Shown here: piece after piece, positions 25,806-35,596 of the stretch
Numbering within the stretch: the first letter of the stretch is position 1
How the letters are laid out: each line of letters starts with the position of its first letter
Origin: Sulfurovum sp.
GTDB lineage: Bacteria; Campylobacterota; Campylobacteria; Campylobacterales; Sulfurovaceae
Assembly: GCA_026990595.1 (NCBI GenBank)
Contig: JALXCZ010000011.1
Location: 106,909-170,908, forward strand
Direction of reading: 5' to 3'
Length of the DNA: 64,000 nucleotides
Translations under genes and position numbers: made by a program
The notes under the pieces: model-generated
The model's input: only the letters and a program-made list of their open reading frames with translations
What the model was told of the DNA's origin: nothing
Databases searched by the model: none

Positions 25806-26814
25806 AGTCTTAGTAGGAATGAGTGGTGGTGTTGACTCTACGGTAACAGCTATCCTGCTTCAGAAAGAGGGATATGAGGTTGAAGGTGTCTATATGAAAC
25901 TCCATCATAAGCCCGGCTATCATGAAGAAAATTTTACAAAAGCACAAAGGGTAGGAGACTACTTGGGTATAAAAGTACATTTTCATGATCTTTCCAAATC
26001 ATTTGACGAACAGGTCTACCGATATTTTGTAGAGAGTTACAAAGAGGGGCTTACCCCTAACCCCTGTGTCATCTGTAACCGTACCATCAAGTTTGGGAAG
26101 ATGATAGAATTTGCAGATTCTTTAGGGATTGAAAAAGTGGCTACAGGGCACTACCTTAACTGCGACGGTGAGTATATCTATGCAGCAGAGGATCCAAGCA
26201 AGGATCAAAGTTATTTCCTGTGTGAAGTGCGTAAAGAGGTACTGCCCAGATTACTGTTCCCTTTGGGAAGCTGGATCAAAGAAGATGTCAAAGCATATGC
26301 TGCGAATATTGAAGTGCTTCAAGACTTTGCCACACAAAAAGAAAGCTCAGAGATCTGTTTTGTAGAGAACAGTTATGATGAAGTACTGGCACGTCATATG
26401 GATATAGATATTCCGGGAGAAACAATAGATATAGATGGCAATGTAGTAGGTACACATAAAGGCTATATGCACTACACCATAGGAAAACGCAGGGGATTCT
26501 TTGTCAACGGTGCGCATGATCCGCATTTTGTACTTGCCATTAAACCTGAGCAGAACCAGATTGTAGTCGGTACGAAAGAAAAACTCGAAGAGAATGCCTT
26601 TGAAGTCAAAGAGATCAACCTTTTTGATGACTTGCATGTGTTTAGATGTGATGTTAAAGTCCGTTACCGAACCCACGCGGTACCGTGTCATGTAGTCATA
26701 GAGGGTGAGAGAGCCAAAGTGACACTGGATGAACCTGTATTTGGACTGGCACATGGTCAGATCGCTGCTTTCTACGACAAAGACAGACTGCTTGGCGGTG
26801 GAGTGATCTGTTAA
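25789..26814 (+). CDS. mnmA: tRNA-specific 2-thiouridylase
   Basis: Makes the s2U34 modification in tRNA for Glu, Gln and Lys. The 341-aa protein has the PP-loop [16 protein letters not shown], the first catalytic Cys in [13 protein letters not shown], the KDQSYFL motif, and the second Cys in [20 protein letters not shown] marks the C-terminal domains. Full family length. A gap of about 100 bp follows before the next gene. Confidence 0.96.
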   Translation: MKNRGKVLVGMSGGVDSTVTAILLQKEGYEVEGVYMKLHHKPGYHEENFTKAQRVGDYLGIKVHFHDLSKSFDEQVYRYFVESYKEGLTPNPCVICNRTIKFGKMIEFADSLGIEKVATGHYLNCDGEYIYAAEDPSKDQSYFLCEVRKEVLPRLLFPLGSWIKEDVKAYAANIEVLQDFATQKESSEICFVENSYDEVLARHMDIDIPGETIDIDGNVVGTHKGYMHYTIGKRRGFFVNGAHDPHFVLAIKPEQNQIVVGTKEKLEENAFEVKEINLFDDLHVFRCDVKVRYRTHAVPCHVVIEGERAKVTLDEPVFGLAHGQIAAFYDKDRLLGGGVIC

Positions 26815-26875
26815 ATCATACTATCTCGTTTTGCCATGTGAATACTTATATATAACCTGTAAAAATAAAACATGA

Positions 26876-26881
26876 TATAAT
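26876..26881 (+). promoter_or_regulatory. -10 box upstream of the CHWC thioredoxin-like gene
   Basis: TATAAT, 32 bp upstream of the ATG at 26914, with AAAGGAG as ribosome-binding site between. No clear -35 hexamer is seen, which is common in this phylum. Confidence 0.5.
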
Positions 26882-26913
26882 ATACTTATAAATTCTTTGA
26901 AAGGAGAATAAGT

Positions 26914-27327
26914 ATGAAAACAATACTCATGTTTATCTTGATAGTCGGTAATCTGTTGGCGATCACAGCAGAAGATGCAGCATGGCTGCTTGATGCACAG
27001 ACTGATCTGAGCAAAGCATATGAAAAAGCAAAAGCCCAAAAGAAAAAATTAGTACTTTTGGTGGTAGTAAAAGATGGCTGTCACTGGTGTGAAATGATGG
27101 TGCATGAGACACTGCGAGATCCACAGATACAAAAAAACCTTAAAGAGATGGTCACCGTGGTTGTTGATGTGAATGGCAAATTACCAAAGGCATTTCAAAC
27201 CAAATTGACACCCGGGATATTCTTTATTGATGTGAAGCGTAAAAAAAGTGTGTTGGAGAATTTCGGCTACATTAAAAAAGGCGGTTTCCTTATTGATATC
27301 GTTTCTGCAAGTGAGATGGTAGAATAA
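26914..27327 (+). CDS. Periplasmic thioredoxin-fold protein with CHWC site
   Basis: 137-aa protein with a signal peptide (about 1-17) and a DsbC/thioredoxin_7-like domain. The active site is CHWC in VKDGCHWCEMMVHETL, and LTPGIFFIDV marks the cis-proline loop. It has its own TATAAT box and a strong AAAGGAG. It probably acts on periplasmic thiols or haem proteins; the substrate is unknown. Confidence 0.85.
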   Translation: MKTILMFILIVGNLLAITAEDAAWLLDAQTDLSKAYEKAKAQKKKLVLLVVVKDGCHWCEMMVHETLRDPQIQKNLKEMVTVVVDVNGKLPKAFQTKLTPGIFFIDVKRKKSVLENFGYIKKGGFLIDIVSASEMVE

Positions 27328-27346
27328 AAGAAGAAAGTTTTATTTG

Positions 27347-27865
27347 TCAGTTTTCTTTTTCTCTTCTCTCCCGTCGCTCTTTTTCACGCTGGTGTTTTTC
27401 ACTTTTGACTGATTTTATCCATAGCCAGTTGAGTACAAAATAGATCAGTGTTGAGACGACGATAGAGTAAAAAGCTGTACCTACATACAAGGGAACAAAG
27501 ATGTCACCCATGTGTGAGGTGAACCAGTCAAGTGTAAGTTCTATGTTGCTTATCCCTTCGCGACCTAAAATGAAATTGCCTGTAAGGTACTCCATGTAAT
27601 ACATAGGCGGCATAGTAACGGGGTTGCTTAACCAGACCATTGAGATGGCAATGGGTACATTAAAGCGTATAAAAGGGGTGGTTGCCATGACAGCAAGCAT
27701 CTGCATAGGCATAGGGATAAAGCCCCAAAAAAGTCCTATAAGTACCCCTCTGGTTATCATACGTCTGTTCACACTCAGATAGCCTTTTGGCAGATGATAT
27801 TTTTCTAAAAAAGTATCTATTTTGCTTTTTTGGGATGATTTTTTTTTAAAAGCTTTGCGTATCAT
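27347..27865 (-). CDS. DUF2062 membrane protein
   Basis: 172-aa protein with two or three membrane segments and the DUF2062 pattern (GVLIGLFWGFIPMPMQMLAVMATTPFIRFNVPIAISMVWLSNPVTMPPMYY). The C-terminus is strongly charged (KSEKHQREKERRERREKEN). Function unknown. It faces the prs gene divergently. Confidence 0.85.
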   Translation of the reverse strand: MIRKAFKKKSSQKSKIDTFLEKYHLPKGYLSVNRRMITRGVLIGLFWGFIPMPMQMLAVMATTPFIRFNVPIAISMVWLSNPVTMPPMYYMEYLTGNFILGREGISNIELTLDWFTSHMGDIFVPLYVGTAFYSIVVSTLIYFVLNWLWIKSVKSEKHQREKERRERREKEN

Positions 27866-27983
27866 TTAAATCCATAGTATCATAAAATATTTGTCTTAGT
27901 GTAATACCACGGAGCTTTAAATCCCCTTTTTATCAACATTTGTGTAGAATATGCGTAACAAAATATACGTAAAGGTACAACCA

Positions 27984-28922
27984 ATGAGCGGATATATGCT
28001 TTTTTCCGGAACTTCCAACCCTGAACTTGCGCAAGAGATAGCGACTTACCTTGAAATGCCACTCTCTCAAGCTACGATCAACCGTTTTTCAGATGGTGAG
28101 ATCTCTGTACAGATCGCTGAGTCTGTACGTGGTAAAGATGTTTTTATCATCCAGCCTACCTCTGCACCTGCAAATGCGAACCTGATGGAACTGCTCATCA
28201 TGACAGATGCTTTGAAACGTTCTTCTGCCAAGTCAATTACGGCAGTCGTGCCTTACTACGGCTATGCCAGACAGGACAGAAAAGCAGCACCGAGAGTGCC
28301 TATTACTGCCAAACTCGTTGCCAATCTTATGGAAACATCAGGGATCACACGTATGGTTACGGTTGACCTTCATGCTTCACAGATCCAGGGTTTCTTCGAC
28401 ATCCCTGTCGATAACCTTTATGGTGCTATTTTATTCATGGACTATATTAAAGCCAAGAATTTTAAAAACCCTGTGATCGCTTCTCCTGACATTGGCGGAG
28501 TGGCAAGAGCCAGATATTTTGCAAACAAACTGGGGCTTGATATGGTCATTGTCGATAAACGTCGTGAAAAGGCAAATGTAGCGGAAGTAATGAATGTTAT
28601 TGGCGATGTGGAAGGGAAAGATATTATTCTTATTGATGATATGGTCGATACGGCAGGTACCATGGTCAAAGGTGCTGCAGCACTGAAAAAACTTGGAGCA
28701 AATTCGGTCATGGCATGTTGTACACACCCGGTTCTTTCAGGTCCAGCCTATGAACGCATTGAAGAGGGTGAATTGGATGAATTAGTCGTAGCAAACACTA
28801 TCCCTATGAAGAAGCAGTCCAAAAAGATCAAAATGCTCTCTACCGCCTCTATGCTTGGAGAAGTGATCCGAAGAGTCCATAACAATGAGAGTGTCAACTC
28901 ACTCTTTGAAATGGGCAATTGA
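27984..28922 (+). CDS. prs: Ribose-phosphate pyrophosphokinase
   Basis: Makes PRPP from ribose 5-phosphate and ATP. The ATG at 27984 with AAAGG upstream gives MSGYMLFSGTSNPELAQ, the normal N-terminus; an in-frame start at 27951 adds an atypical 11 residues. Landmarks are RFSDGEISVQIAESVRGKDVFIIQ, PYYGYARQDRK, VTVDLHASQIQGFFDIPVDNL, DKRREKANVAEVMN and the PRPP loop LIDDMVDTAGTM. The length is 312 aa. TAGAAT at 27945-27950 may be the -10. Confidence 0.96.
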   Translation: MSGYMLFSGTSNPELAQEIATYLEMPLSQATINRFSDGEISVQIAESVRGKDVFIIQPTSAPANANLMELLIMTDALKRSSAKSITAVVPYYGYARQDRKAAPRVPITAKLVANLMETSGITRMVTVDLHASQIQGFFDIPVDNLYGAILFMDYIKAKNFKNPVIASPDIGGVARARYFANKLGLDMVIVDKRREKANVAEVMNVIGDVEGKDIILIDDMVDTAGTMVKGAAALKKLGANSVMACCTHPVLSGPAYERIEEGELDELVVANTIPMKKQSKKIKMLSTASMLGEVIRRVHNNESVNSLFEMGN

Positions 28923-29000
28923 TCCTGACAGATCAGAATTAAAATGACAGTAACACAGCAGTCTATTATGCTTATACAGTTGTCAAAAAGAGGATAAATC

Positions 29001-30812
29001 TTGGTTAAAACAGTACCACAGAAAAATATACGTAACTTCTCCATCATCGCACACATTGACCATGGAAAGTCTACGCTCGCAGATCGTATCATACAGGAGT
29101 GTGGGGCGGTGAGTGACCGACAGATGTCTGCCCAGGTGATGGACACGATGGACATTGAGAGGGAACGTGGTATTACCATTAAAGCCCAGTCTGTACGTTT
29201 GGACTATGTTAAAGACGGTGAACATTACATCCTTAACCTTATAGACACTCCGGGTCACGTGGATTTCTCTTATGAAGTGAGCCGCTCACTGGCTTCGTGC
29301 GAAGGTGCACTGCTCATTGTTGATGCGGCACAGGGCGTAGAAGCTCAGACCATTGCCAATGTCTATATTGCCATTGAGAATGATCTTGAATTGCTTCCTG
29401 TCGTGAACAAAATAGACTTGCCTGCTGCCGATCCTGACCGTGTTCTAACCGAGCTTGAAGAAGCCATCGGCATCGATGCAACAGAGCACAATCTTGTCTC
29501 TGCCAAAACTGGTGTTGGGGTAGCAGAACTTATTGATGCCATCATTGAGCGTGTGCCTGCACCGCAAGGGGATGAAAATGCTCCGGCTAAAGCCCTTATT
29601 TATGATAGTTGGTTTGACAACTATTTAGGTGCTTTGGCTCTGGTACGTGTCTTTGAAGGAAGCATCAAAAAGCGACAGACCATCAAGATCATGGGAACCA
29701 AAGAGGAGCATCAGGTATTGGATCTAATGTACCCAAATCCCATTGCACCCATCAAAACCGATGAGATACGTACAGGTGAAGTGGGCATTGTCGTCACCGG
29801 ACTAAAAACGGTTGAGGGCTTGCAGGTGGGGGACACGATCACCGATGCCAAAAACCCTACAGCAGAGATCATCGGCGGATTTGAGCCTGCCAAACCGTTT
29901 GTCTTTGCGGGTATCTACCCCATAGAGACAGACCGTTTTGAAGATTTGCGTGATGCACTGAACAGACTCAAACTCAATGACTCCTCACTCAGCTTTGAAC
30001 CGGAGAGTTCTATGGCGCTGGGTTCGGGGTTCAGGACAGGTTTCCTTGGGATGCTGCATATGGAGGTCATCAAAGAGCGTTTGGAACGTGAGTTTAACTT
30101 GGAGCTCATCGCTACTGCACCTACGGTTGTCTACAGGGTAGAGCAGACCAATGGGGAAGAGATAGAGATACAAAACCCTTCTGAACTGCCTGAACCGCAA
30201 AAGATCGCCAAGATCTTTGAACCTTATGTGAAAGCGACTATTTTAACACCTCAAGAGTACTTGGGGAACCTCATTAAACTGCTCAATGACCGCCGTGGTA
30301 TTCAGATCAAGATGGATTACCTGAACGAAACACGTGTCCTTTTGGAATATGATATTCCCATGAATGAGATAGTCATGGACTTTTACGACAAATTGAAGTC
30401 TACCACCAAAGGATATGCAAGTTTTGACTATGAGCCTATAGGGTTTAGAGAGGGTGATCTGGTCAAACTTGACATTCGTGTGGCGGGTGATATCGTCGAT
30501 TCACTCTCTATTATCGTACCACGTGACAAAGCACGTTCACGCGGGCTTGCTTTTGTAGCACAGCTTAAAGAGCTCATCCCAAGACAGCTGTTTGAAGTTG
30601 CCATTCAGGCGAGTATCGGCAATGATATCATTGCCCGTACCAACGTGAAGTCCATGGGCAAGAACGTAACTGCAAAGTGTTACGGTGGAGACATTACCCG
30701 GAAAAGAAAGCTTTTAGAGAAGCAAAAAGCGGGTAAAAAACGTATGAAGTCCATCGGTAAGGTGCAAGTACCGCAAGAGGCATTCATGGCTGTCTTGAAG
30801 TTGGACAGTTAG
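29001..30812 (+). CDS. lepA: Elongation factor 4 (LepA)
   Basis: Ribosome back-translocase GTPase, about 604 codons including the stop. The start is TTG at 29001, supported by AAGAGG 7 bp upstream and by the family N-terminus [23 protein letters not shown] motifs are [17 protein letters not shown] and [10 protein letters not shown]. The C-terminal domain peculiar to LepA is intact ([35 protein letters not shown]). The following CopD-like gene starts 1 bp after its stop. Confidence 0.97.
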   Translation: MVKTVPQKNIRNFSIIAHIDHGKSTLADRIIQECGAVSDRQMSAQVMDTMDIERERGITIKAQSVRLDYVKDGEHYILNLIDTPGHVDFSYEVSRSLASCEGALLIVDAAQGVEAQTIANVYIAIENDLELLPVVNKIDLPAADPDRVLTELEEAIGIDATEHNLVSAKTGVGVAELIDAIIERVPAPQGDENAPAKALIYDSWFDNYLGALALVRVFEGSIKKRQTIKIMGTKEEHQVLDLMYPNPIAPIKTDEIRTGEVGIVVTGLKTVEGLQVGDTITDAKNPTAEIIGGFEPAKPFVFAGIYPIETDRFEDLRDALNRLKLNDSSLSFEPESSMALGSGFRTGFLGMLHMEVIKERLEREFNLELIATAPTVVYRVEQTNGEEIEIQNPSELPEPQKIAKIFEPYVKATILTPQEYLGNLIKLLNDRRGIQIKMDYLNETRVLLEYDIPMNEIVMDFYDKLKSTTKGYASFDYEPIGFREGDLVKLDIRVAGDIVDSLSIIVPRDKARSRGLAFVAQLKELIPRQLFEVAIQASIGNDIIARTNVKSMGKNVTAKCYGGDITRKRKLLEKQKAGKKRMKSIGKVQVPQEAFMAVLKLDS

Positions 30813-30813
30813 T

Positions 30814-31275
30814 ATGTTTGATGTAGTTACAGAGTGGGCATTCCATATTCACCTCATTATGGCGATCTCCTGGATAGGCGGGTCGGTCTTTATGTTTATT
30901 CTCGGTGTCTCTTTGAGAGACAAAAAGGCACAACAGGAGGTTTACCCTCATGTTGGACCGATCTTTGGCTGGTTTGAAGTAGTTGCCCTTATTTCACTGC
31001 TTTCCAGCGGAGCTGTTCTTGGTATGAAGTACAGTCTTTTCCCTCTGCTTTTCAACGACAACGGAACCCCTATCTCCCATGCGCTTAATATGAAGCTGAC
31101 GCTTGTCATCATCTTGACCATTGCTACAGTTGTACATTTTATCATTGCCTACCGAACCAATGGCAAACAGCGTACACGTACAGAACAAATCCTCTCCAGA
31201 GGTTCCTCTATGCTGATATTGCTCTTAAATCTTTTTGTAATGCATTATGCAATCGTTCTGAGGAATATACTTTAG
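30814..31275 (+). CDS. CopD-like small integral membrane protein
   Basis: 153-aa protein with four membrane helices. The first carries HIHLIMAISWIGGSVFMF, the His-Trp-x-Gly pattern found in CopD-type (copper resistance D) and related families. Helices 3 and 4 hold MKLTLVIILTIATVVHFIIAY and LFVMHYAIVLRN, with further His. It is coupled to lepA. A role in copper or haem handling is possible but not shown by the sequence. Confidence 0.7.
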   Translation: MFDVVTEWAFHIHLIMAISWIGGSVFMFILGVSLRDKKAQQEVYPHVGPIFGWFEVVALISLLSSGAVLGMKYSLFPLLFNDNGTPISHALNMKLTLVIILTIATVVHFIIAYRTNGKQRTRTEQILSRGSSMLILLLNLFVMHYAIVLRNIL

Positions 31276-31354
31276 AAGTGCCCTTTAACGACTGCCCACT
31301 AAACCTTTAAGATACTTCTGCTATAACCTACCAAAACCAATAAGGAATTAAAAT

Positions 31355-31735
31355 ATGTCTGCAAACACGATCACCAGAGAGAACATAGAAACCATGGTTA
31401 TGAACTTTTATACAAGGGTCATGAAAGATGACATTGTAGGACCTTTTTTCGTCGCCAAGTTGGGTGATGATATGAACAACGAGCACTGGAGACCGCACTT
31501 GAAGCTGCTCATAGACTTTTGGGCTTCTATCGCTCTGGGAGACACCTCCTACAGGGGGAATCCTTTTGCTCCGCATATGTATTTGGGGGAGTTGAAGCGT
31601 GAGACCTTTGCACAGTGGCTCACACTCTTTTATGCCACACTTGATGAAGTCTATGCACCACAGATAGCTGAGCAGTTCAAAGAACGAAGCAGTATCATTG
31701 CCGGGAACTTCATGCGTAACCTGGGGATAGCATAA
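31355..31735 (+). CDS. Truncated haemoglobin, group III
   Basis: 126-aa globin of the group III (Ctb/HbP) type, known in Campylobacter. Conserved segments are MVMNFYTRVMKDDIVGPFF (B-helix Tyr region), HWRPHLKLLIDFWASIALGDTSYRGNPFAPHMYL with the proximal His in APHMYL, and FAQWLTLFYATLDEVY. Probable roles are oxygen supply at low oxygen or nitric-oxide handling. A promoter-like stretch and AAGGAAT lie just upstream. Confidence 0.92.
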   Translation: MSANTITRENIETMVMNFYTRVMKDDIVGPFFVAKLGDDMNNEHWRPHLKLLIDFWASIALGDTSYRGNPFAPHMYLGELKRETFAQWLTLFYATLDEVYAPQIAEQFKERSSIIAGNFMRNLGIA

Positions 31736-31752
31736 ACCCGAATAAACTTTGA

Positions 31753-31758
31753 TATAAT
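31753..31758 (+). promoter_or_regulatory. -10 box immediately before a start codon (possible leaderless transcript)
   Basis: TATAAT ends 6 bp before the ATG at 31765, so a transcript starting at the usual distance would begin at or near the A of the ATG. No Shine-Dalgarno sequence is present. Confidence 0.5.
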
Positions 31759-31764
31759 CAACCC

Positions 31765-33015
31765 ATGACACACCTGGAAAAGATAGAAAAAGCCAAAGCC
31801 AGACTGATGTTGGAACATCCCTATTTTGGAACGGTCGCGGCTGCGTTGAAGTTGCATCCGAGTGACAATATAGAGTCATTTCTCTCTGACGGTGTGCACC
31901 TGCAGTACAACGATGCCTACTTTGACAATGCTTCTGTGGAAGAGGTGGAGTTTGCCCTTGCAAACGGAGCGATGCATACGGTTTTGAAACATCAGAGACG
32001 TATAGGAGAGCGGTACGAGTGGCTTTGGCAGTTGGCAACGGATTACACCATCAATGCCATGCTGCTAAAGAACGGATTTGGGCTGCCTGACCGTGCCAAC
32101 TTTCAGCAGCGTTTTGAAGGGATGTATGCCGAAGAGGTGTATGAGATATTACGTTCTGACATTATAAATGAAGAGCTAAGCAGTGATGAATCACTCCAAG
32201 AGCAGGCGCATGATGAACAGGGAAAGTCAAATAATGACAGAGTCTCACAAGAAGGAGTGGAAGCACCCAGAGACTGGAATGAAAAAGGTGACAGACCAAG
32301 ACAGGGTGCCAAAAGTGATGGTTCAAACTCTGAAAATGCCAACAGAAATGAACTGCAGCATGCCAAAGAGGAAGAACCTTTGGAAGAGATACATGCATTA
32401 CAGGAAGAGCTTAAAGAGCATTTTGAACAGATATTCCAAAAGCTTAACCGGCAAGGTACATTGCCTAAAGACCTGAATTTCGTTGTACCTGAATATTTTT
32501 CCCACAAAGTAGACTGGCGTGAGCTTTTGTACGGGTATATCGCTTCGTATGCCAAAAGTACCTACTCCTTCATACCTCCGAATATGAAGTACCTCTATCG
32601 CGGTATATACCTGCCGTCACTGAACTCCGATCTTTTGCGTATCGTCATTGCGGTAGATACTTCAGGTTCGGTGGATGAAACACTTTTGGGTACTTTCTTG
32701 GGAGAGGTAGGCTCCATTATGCAGCGTTATCCCAATTATGAAATAGACCTTATTATGGCTGATGCCAAGGTACAGTCGCATAAAGTTTTTTTACCCGGCG
32801 AGTCATTGGAGTATGATGTAAGCGGAAGAGGAGGAACGGACTTTAGCGCTGTTTTTGCCTACATAGACCAACAGATAAACTATCCGACACTTCTGCTTTA
32901 CTTTACCGACGGCATGGGTACCTTCCCTGAATTTGAGCCAAGCTATGATGTGATGTGGGTCATACCTGAAGCTAAAGAAGTACCGTTTGGTGAAGTGATG
33001 GTCTTAAATGAATAA
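31765..33015 (+). CDS. DUF2201 / VWA-like predicted metallopeptidase-type protein
   Basis: 416-aa protein of the DUF2201 family, which combines an N-terminal peptidase-like domain with a C-terminal VWA-like domain. The C-terminal part shows VAVDTSGSVDETLL (MIDAS-like DTSGS), IMADAKVQSH, GRGGTDFSAVF and YFTDGMG. The middle (about 135-210) is a low-complexity acidic stretch. In place of the expected HExxH of the N-terminal domain there is LANGAMHTVLKHQRR, so the peptidase site looks degraded. The partner MoxR AAA+ ATPase usually found upstream is absent. The 3' end of the gene is duplicated in tandem behind it. Confidence 0.8.
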   Translation: MTHLEKIEKAKARLMLEHPYFGTVAAALKLHPSDNIESFLSDGVHLQYNDAYFDNASVEEVEFALANGAMHTVLKHQRRIGERYEWLWQLATDYTINAMLLKNGFGLPDRANFQQRFEGMYAEEVYEILRSDIINEELSSDESLQEQAHDEQGKSNNDRVSQEGVEAPRDWNEKGDRPRQGAKSDGSNSENANRNELQHAKEEEPLEEIHALQEELKEHFEQIFQKLNRQGTLPKDLNFVVPEYFSHKVDWRELLYGYIASYAKSTYSFIPPNMKYLYRGIYLPSLNSDLLRIVIAVDTSGSVDETLLGTFLGEVGSIMQRYPNYEIDLIMADAKVQSHKVFLPGESLEYDVSGRGGTDFSAVFAYIDQQINYPTLLLYFTDGMGTFPEFEPSYDVMWVIPEAKEVPFGEVMVLNE

Positions 33016-33255
33016 TGCGATCAATCGCATGAGCACTCTGCTGAAGAGAACTCAGTGTTAGCGTAGTATGCAGGGCTTTGCTCCGTATGCGTCCTAAACA
33101 AATGGTACCATTTGGGGACATGTTGGTCTTAAATGAATAATGCGATCAGTCGCATGAGCACTCTGCTGAAGAGAACTCAGTGTTAGCGTAGTATGCAGGG
33201 CTTTGCTCTGCATGCGTCCTAAACAAATAGTACCTTTGGGGACGTTTTGGTTTTA
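32981..33255 (+). repeat. 125-bp tandem duplication of the DUF2201 3' end
   Basis: Units begin at 32981, 33106 and (partial) 33231, with a period of exactly 125 bp. Each unit begins with the last coding stretch (TACCxTTTGG...GTCTTAAATGAATAA) and continues through GCGATCAxTCGC hairpins to GCGTCCTAAACAAAT. Copies differ at few positions. The second unit has an ATG at 33102 opening a 12-codon frame that copies the C-terminus VPFG...VLNE and stops. The stretch 33016-33330 otherwise holds only the promoter of the next gene. Confidence 0.85.
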
Positions 33256-33264
33256 GGAAATTAA

Positions 33265-33292
33265 TTGTTGGTTTATACACTTTTGCTATAAT
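33265..33292 (+). promoter_or_regulatory. Promoter of the MotA/ZorA-like operon
   Basis: TTGTTG (33265-33270), 16-bp spacer, TATAAT (33287-33292), followed 38 bp later by the ATG at 33331. It gives the motor pair its own transcription start, independent of the DUF2201 gene. Confidence 0.55.
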
Positions 33293-33330
33293 CTATACAA
33301 TCGCAAAAATATACCTATGAGGATGCTTCT

Positions 33331-34437
33331 ATGTTACAACTCGATAACCAAAGCTCAAAATCATGTTTTTCACACTCCTTTGTCATTGTACTGCTTCCTT
33401 TACTTTTTCTCGTAGGACTTGTGCTTGGATATTTGGGGCTGCTCCCTCTGAAAGTTGAGTTGCATACACTGCTGATCATTGCATTCATCTTTGTTGTATT
33501 TCTTTTCTTTGTAAGACACAATGCCAACTACGCAGCCTGTCATATGAGAGGTTCCTTTGCAGCTATGGAAGCAAGTCTGCAGAGTGAACTCAGAGACAAT
33601 GCACTGACTATCATGGGCAGGACAAAGTCTACACTGCATGTCAAAGATTTTATGGCTGAGTATTACAAAGATATACGCAATGATAATTTTGCCCGTGTAG
33701 CACCTTCTGTATTCCCTATGCTCGGTATTTTGGGAACATTCATTGCTATTGCCATTTCTATGCCTGACTTTACAGCCAAGGACCTTGGTGCACTCGATCA
33801 GGAGATATCGGTACTGCTTGCAGGTGTAGGAACGGCATTCTATGCTTCGATCTACGGGATCATGCTCTCTCTGATCTGGACCTATTTTGAAAAAAGAGGA
33901 AGCACAAAGGTAGACAAGAATCTCTACGATCTGGAGAAACTTTATGAATCACGTGTATGGAAGAAGTCCGAACTCATCAAACATGAGCATATGCAGAGTG
34001 AACTTAAAGATCAGGAGATCGTCCAGACACTAAAAGAGACGTTCAATATGGATTTTATACGTGAACTCAATGAGCAGTACCTCAAAAACTTTACAGCGAT
34101 CATGAATGAGACAAGTAAAAGCTTTACAGTACTCACAAAGCAGATGCAGGATGCTTCCCATGAGTTAAGGGTAACCTTGGACAAGATACATGACAGACAG
34201 GAGAGTATCAATGCTGTCTCTACCATAAAAGAGAACATAGAAGGGTTCAATGCCAATGCCAAAAGCTTACAGAGATCCATGGAACGCTTTGATGGAACAG
34301 TCGATCATACCTTTGACAAGATAGACTCTGAAGTAGGACAGATCGTAGAGAAGCTGGGTTCTTTTTCACGTATCATTGCCGAGCAGAACCAGATGATACT
34401 CAGCAATCTGGCAACACTCAAAGAGGATAAGAAGTAA
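33331..34437 (+). CDS. MotA/TolQ/ExbB-family proton-channel protein, ZorA-like
   Basis: 368-aa inner-membrane stator-type protein. Four membrane segments are visible: about 17-40, 44-61, 128-148 (VFPMLGILGTFIAIAISM) and 164-186 (VLLAGVGTAFYASIYGIMLSL). The last two carry the MotA/TolQ channel pattern. A long cytoplasmic coiled-coil tail (about 195-368) follows, as in ZorA of Zorya defence systems but shorter. The partner with an OmpA domain follows 4 bp later. It is not the flagellar MotA, which lacks such a tail. No ZorC/D/E gene is present, so the pair may serve another envelope function. Confidence 0.82.
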   Translation: MLQLDNQSSKSCFSHSFVIVLLPLLFLVGLVLGYLGLLPLKVELHTLLIIAFIFVVFLFFVRHNANYAACHMRGSFAAMEASLQSELRDNALTIMGRTKSTLHVKDFMAEYYKDIRNDNFARVAPSVFPMLGILGTFIAIAISMPDFTAKDLGALDQEISVLLAGVGTAFYASIYGIMLSLIWTYFEKRGSTKVDKNLYDLEKLYESRVWKKSELIKHEHMQSELKDQEIVQTLKETFNMDFIRELNEQYLKNFTAIMNETSKSFTVLTKQMQDASHELRVTLDKIHDRQESINAVSTIKENIEGFNANAKSLQRSMERFDGTVDHTFDKIDSEVGQIVEKLGSFSRIIAEQNQMILSNLATLKEDKK

Positions 34438-34441
34438 CCCT

Positions 34442-35596
34442 ATGTTCAGAAAAAAAAGTACCGATGAGGGCAGTAACTTCTGGATATCGTATGCAGACTT
34501 GATGGCAGGGCTGCTTTTTGTTTTTATTCTGCTCATAGGAGCGATCGTCTCCAAGTCTATCATCCTTAAAAGTCATTTGCATGAAAAAGAAGACCGGCTG
34601 GCGTTGATCTCCCAGACACTTAAAACCAAAGAATCCAAATTGGATGACCTGAATGCTTCTTTGGTTAAGAGTAAAAAAGTGATCCATACCAATAAAAAAC
34701 TCATAGCAAAAAAAGACAAGCATATTAAAGAGGATTTGCATACGCTTAAACTAAGAGAAGATGAGATCAAAAAACTTAACCAAATGCTTCTTAAGACAAA
34801 TACCCAAAAAGACCTCCTCAGCAAAAAGATAGTGATTGTACAGAATCTTCTGAATGATACAAACCAAACACTGAAGAAAACAGAGCTCTCTTTGGCAGAG
34901 CGTAATAAAATGCTTAAAGCATACAAAGGAAAAGTGATCGTACTTTCAGATCAGCTGACTGAAGCGAACAGAACAGTAGAGAACAAAGACAAGAAACTTC
35001 TTGAACTGCTGAATGCTCTTGATGAGAAGGCGACAAAGTATGACAAGCTGGTAGAGAACCTTCAAAAACAAAAGGCCAAGATCAAGTCACTTACAGGTAT
35101 CAAACTCAAGGTCATTGCTGCGCTCAAGGATGCGTTGGGAAACAAGATCAATATAGACAAGAACAGTGGTTCGCTCAGGCTTGCATCGAATATACTGTTT
35201 GATAAGGGAAGTGCAACACTCAAAGAGGGAGCGAAAAAAGAGCTTAAGAAAGCATTTGAAGAGTATGTAGGTACACTGGTCAGCAACCCCAAGATAAAAC
35301 CGCATCTGGACAAGATCATTATAGAAGGACATACAGACAGTGATGGTGGCTACCTGTATAATCTGGATCTTTCGCAAAAACGTGCATTTGCCGTGATGAA
35401 CTACCTGCTTACGCTGGATTTTGCAAAAGAGTATAATCTGAAACCCCTACTGGTTGCTTCAGGTCGTGCCTATCTGGATGCTATCAAAGTAAATGGCATA
35501 GAAGACAAGGATGCTTCAAGACGTATTGAGATCAAATTCAGACTAAAGAATGAAGATGCAATGCATGAGATAGAGAAGGTGCTGGATGCCGAATAA
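34442..35596 (+). CDS. MotB/ZorB-like protein with OmpA peptidoglycan-binding domain
   Basis: 384-aa partner of the preceding channel. A short cytoplasmic start leads to one membrane helix, SYADLMAGLLFVFILLIG, whose Asp19 matches the proton-carrying Asp of MotB (YADF) and ZorB. A coiled coil of about 170 residues (45-215) follows, much longer than in MotB or ZorB. The C-terminal OmpA domain shows ILFDKGSATLKEGAKKELKKAF, IIEGHTDSDGG and DKDASRRIEIKF. The long coil suggests the peptidoglycan anchor sits far from the membrane, or that the stator bridges a wide periplasm. Confidence 0.85.
   Translation: MFRKKSTDEGSNFWISYADLMAGLLFVFILLIGAIVSKSIILKSHLHEKEDRLALISQTLKTKESKLDDLNASLVKSKKVIHTNKKLIAKKDKHIKEDLHTLKLREDEIKKLNQMLLKTNTQKDLLSKKIVIVQNLLNDTNQTLKKTELSLAERNKMLKAYKGKVIVLSDQLTEANRTVENKDKKLLELLNALDEKATKYDKLVENLQKQKAKIKSLTGIKLKVIAALKDALGNKINIDKNSGSLRLASNILFDKGSATLKEGAKKELKKAFEEYVGTLVSNPKIKPHLDKIIIEGHTDSDGGYLYNLDLSQKRAFAVMNYLLTLDFAKEYNLKPLLVASGRAYLDAIKVNGIEDKDASRRIEIKFRLKNEDAMHEIEKVLDAE

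Noticed and set aside
33331-35596. Complete Zorya defence system
   Set aside because: Only the motor-like pair is present. No helicase (ZorD), ZorC or HNH ZorE gene lies on either side.
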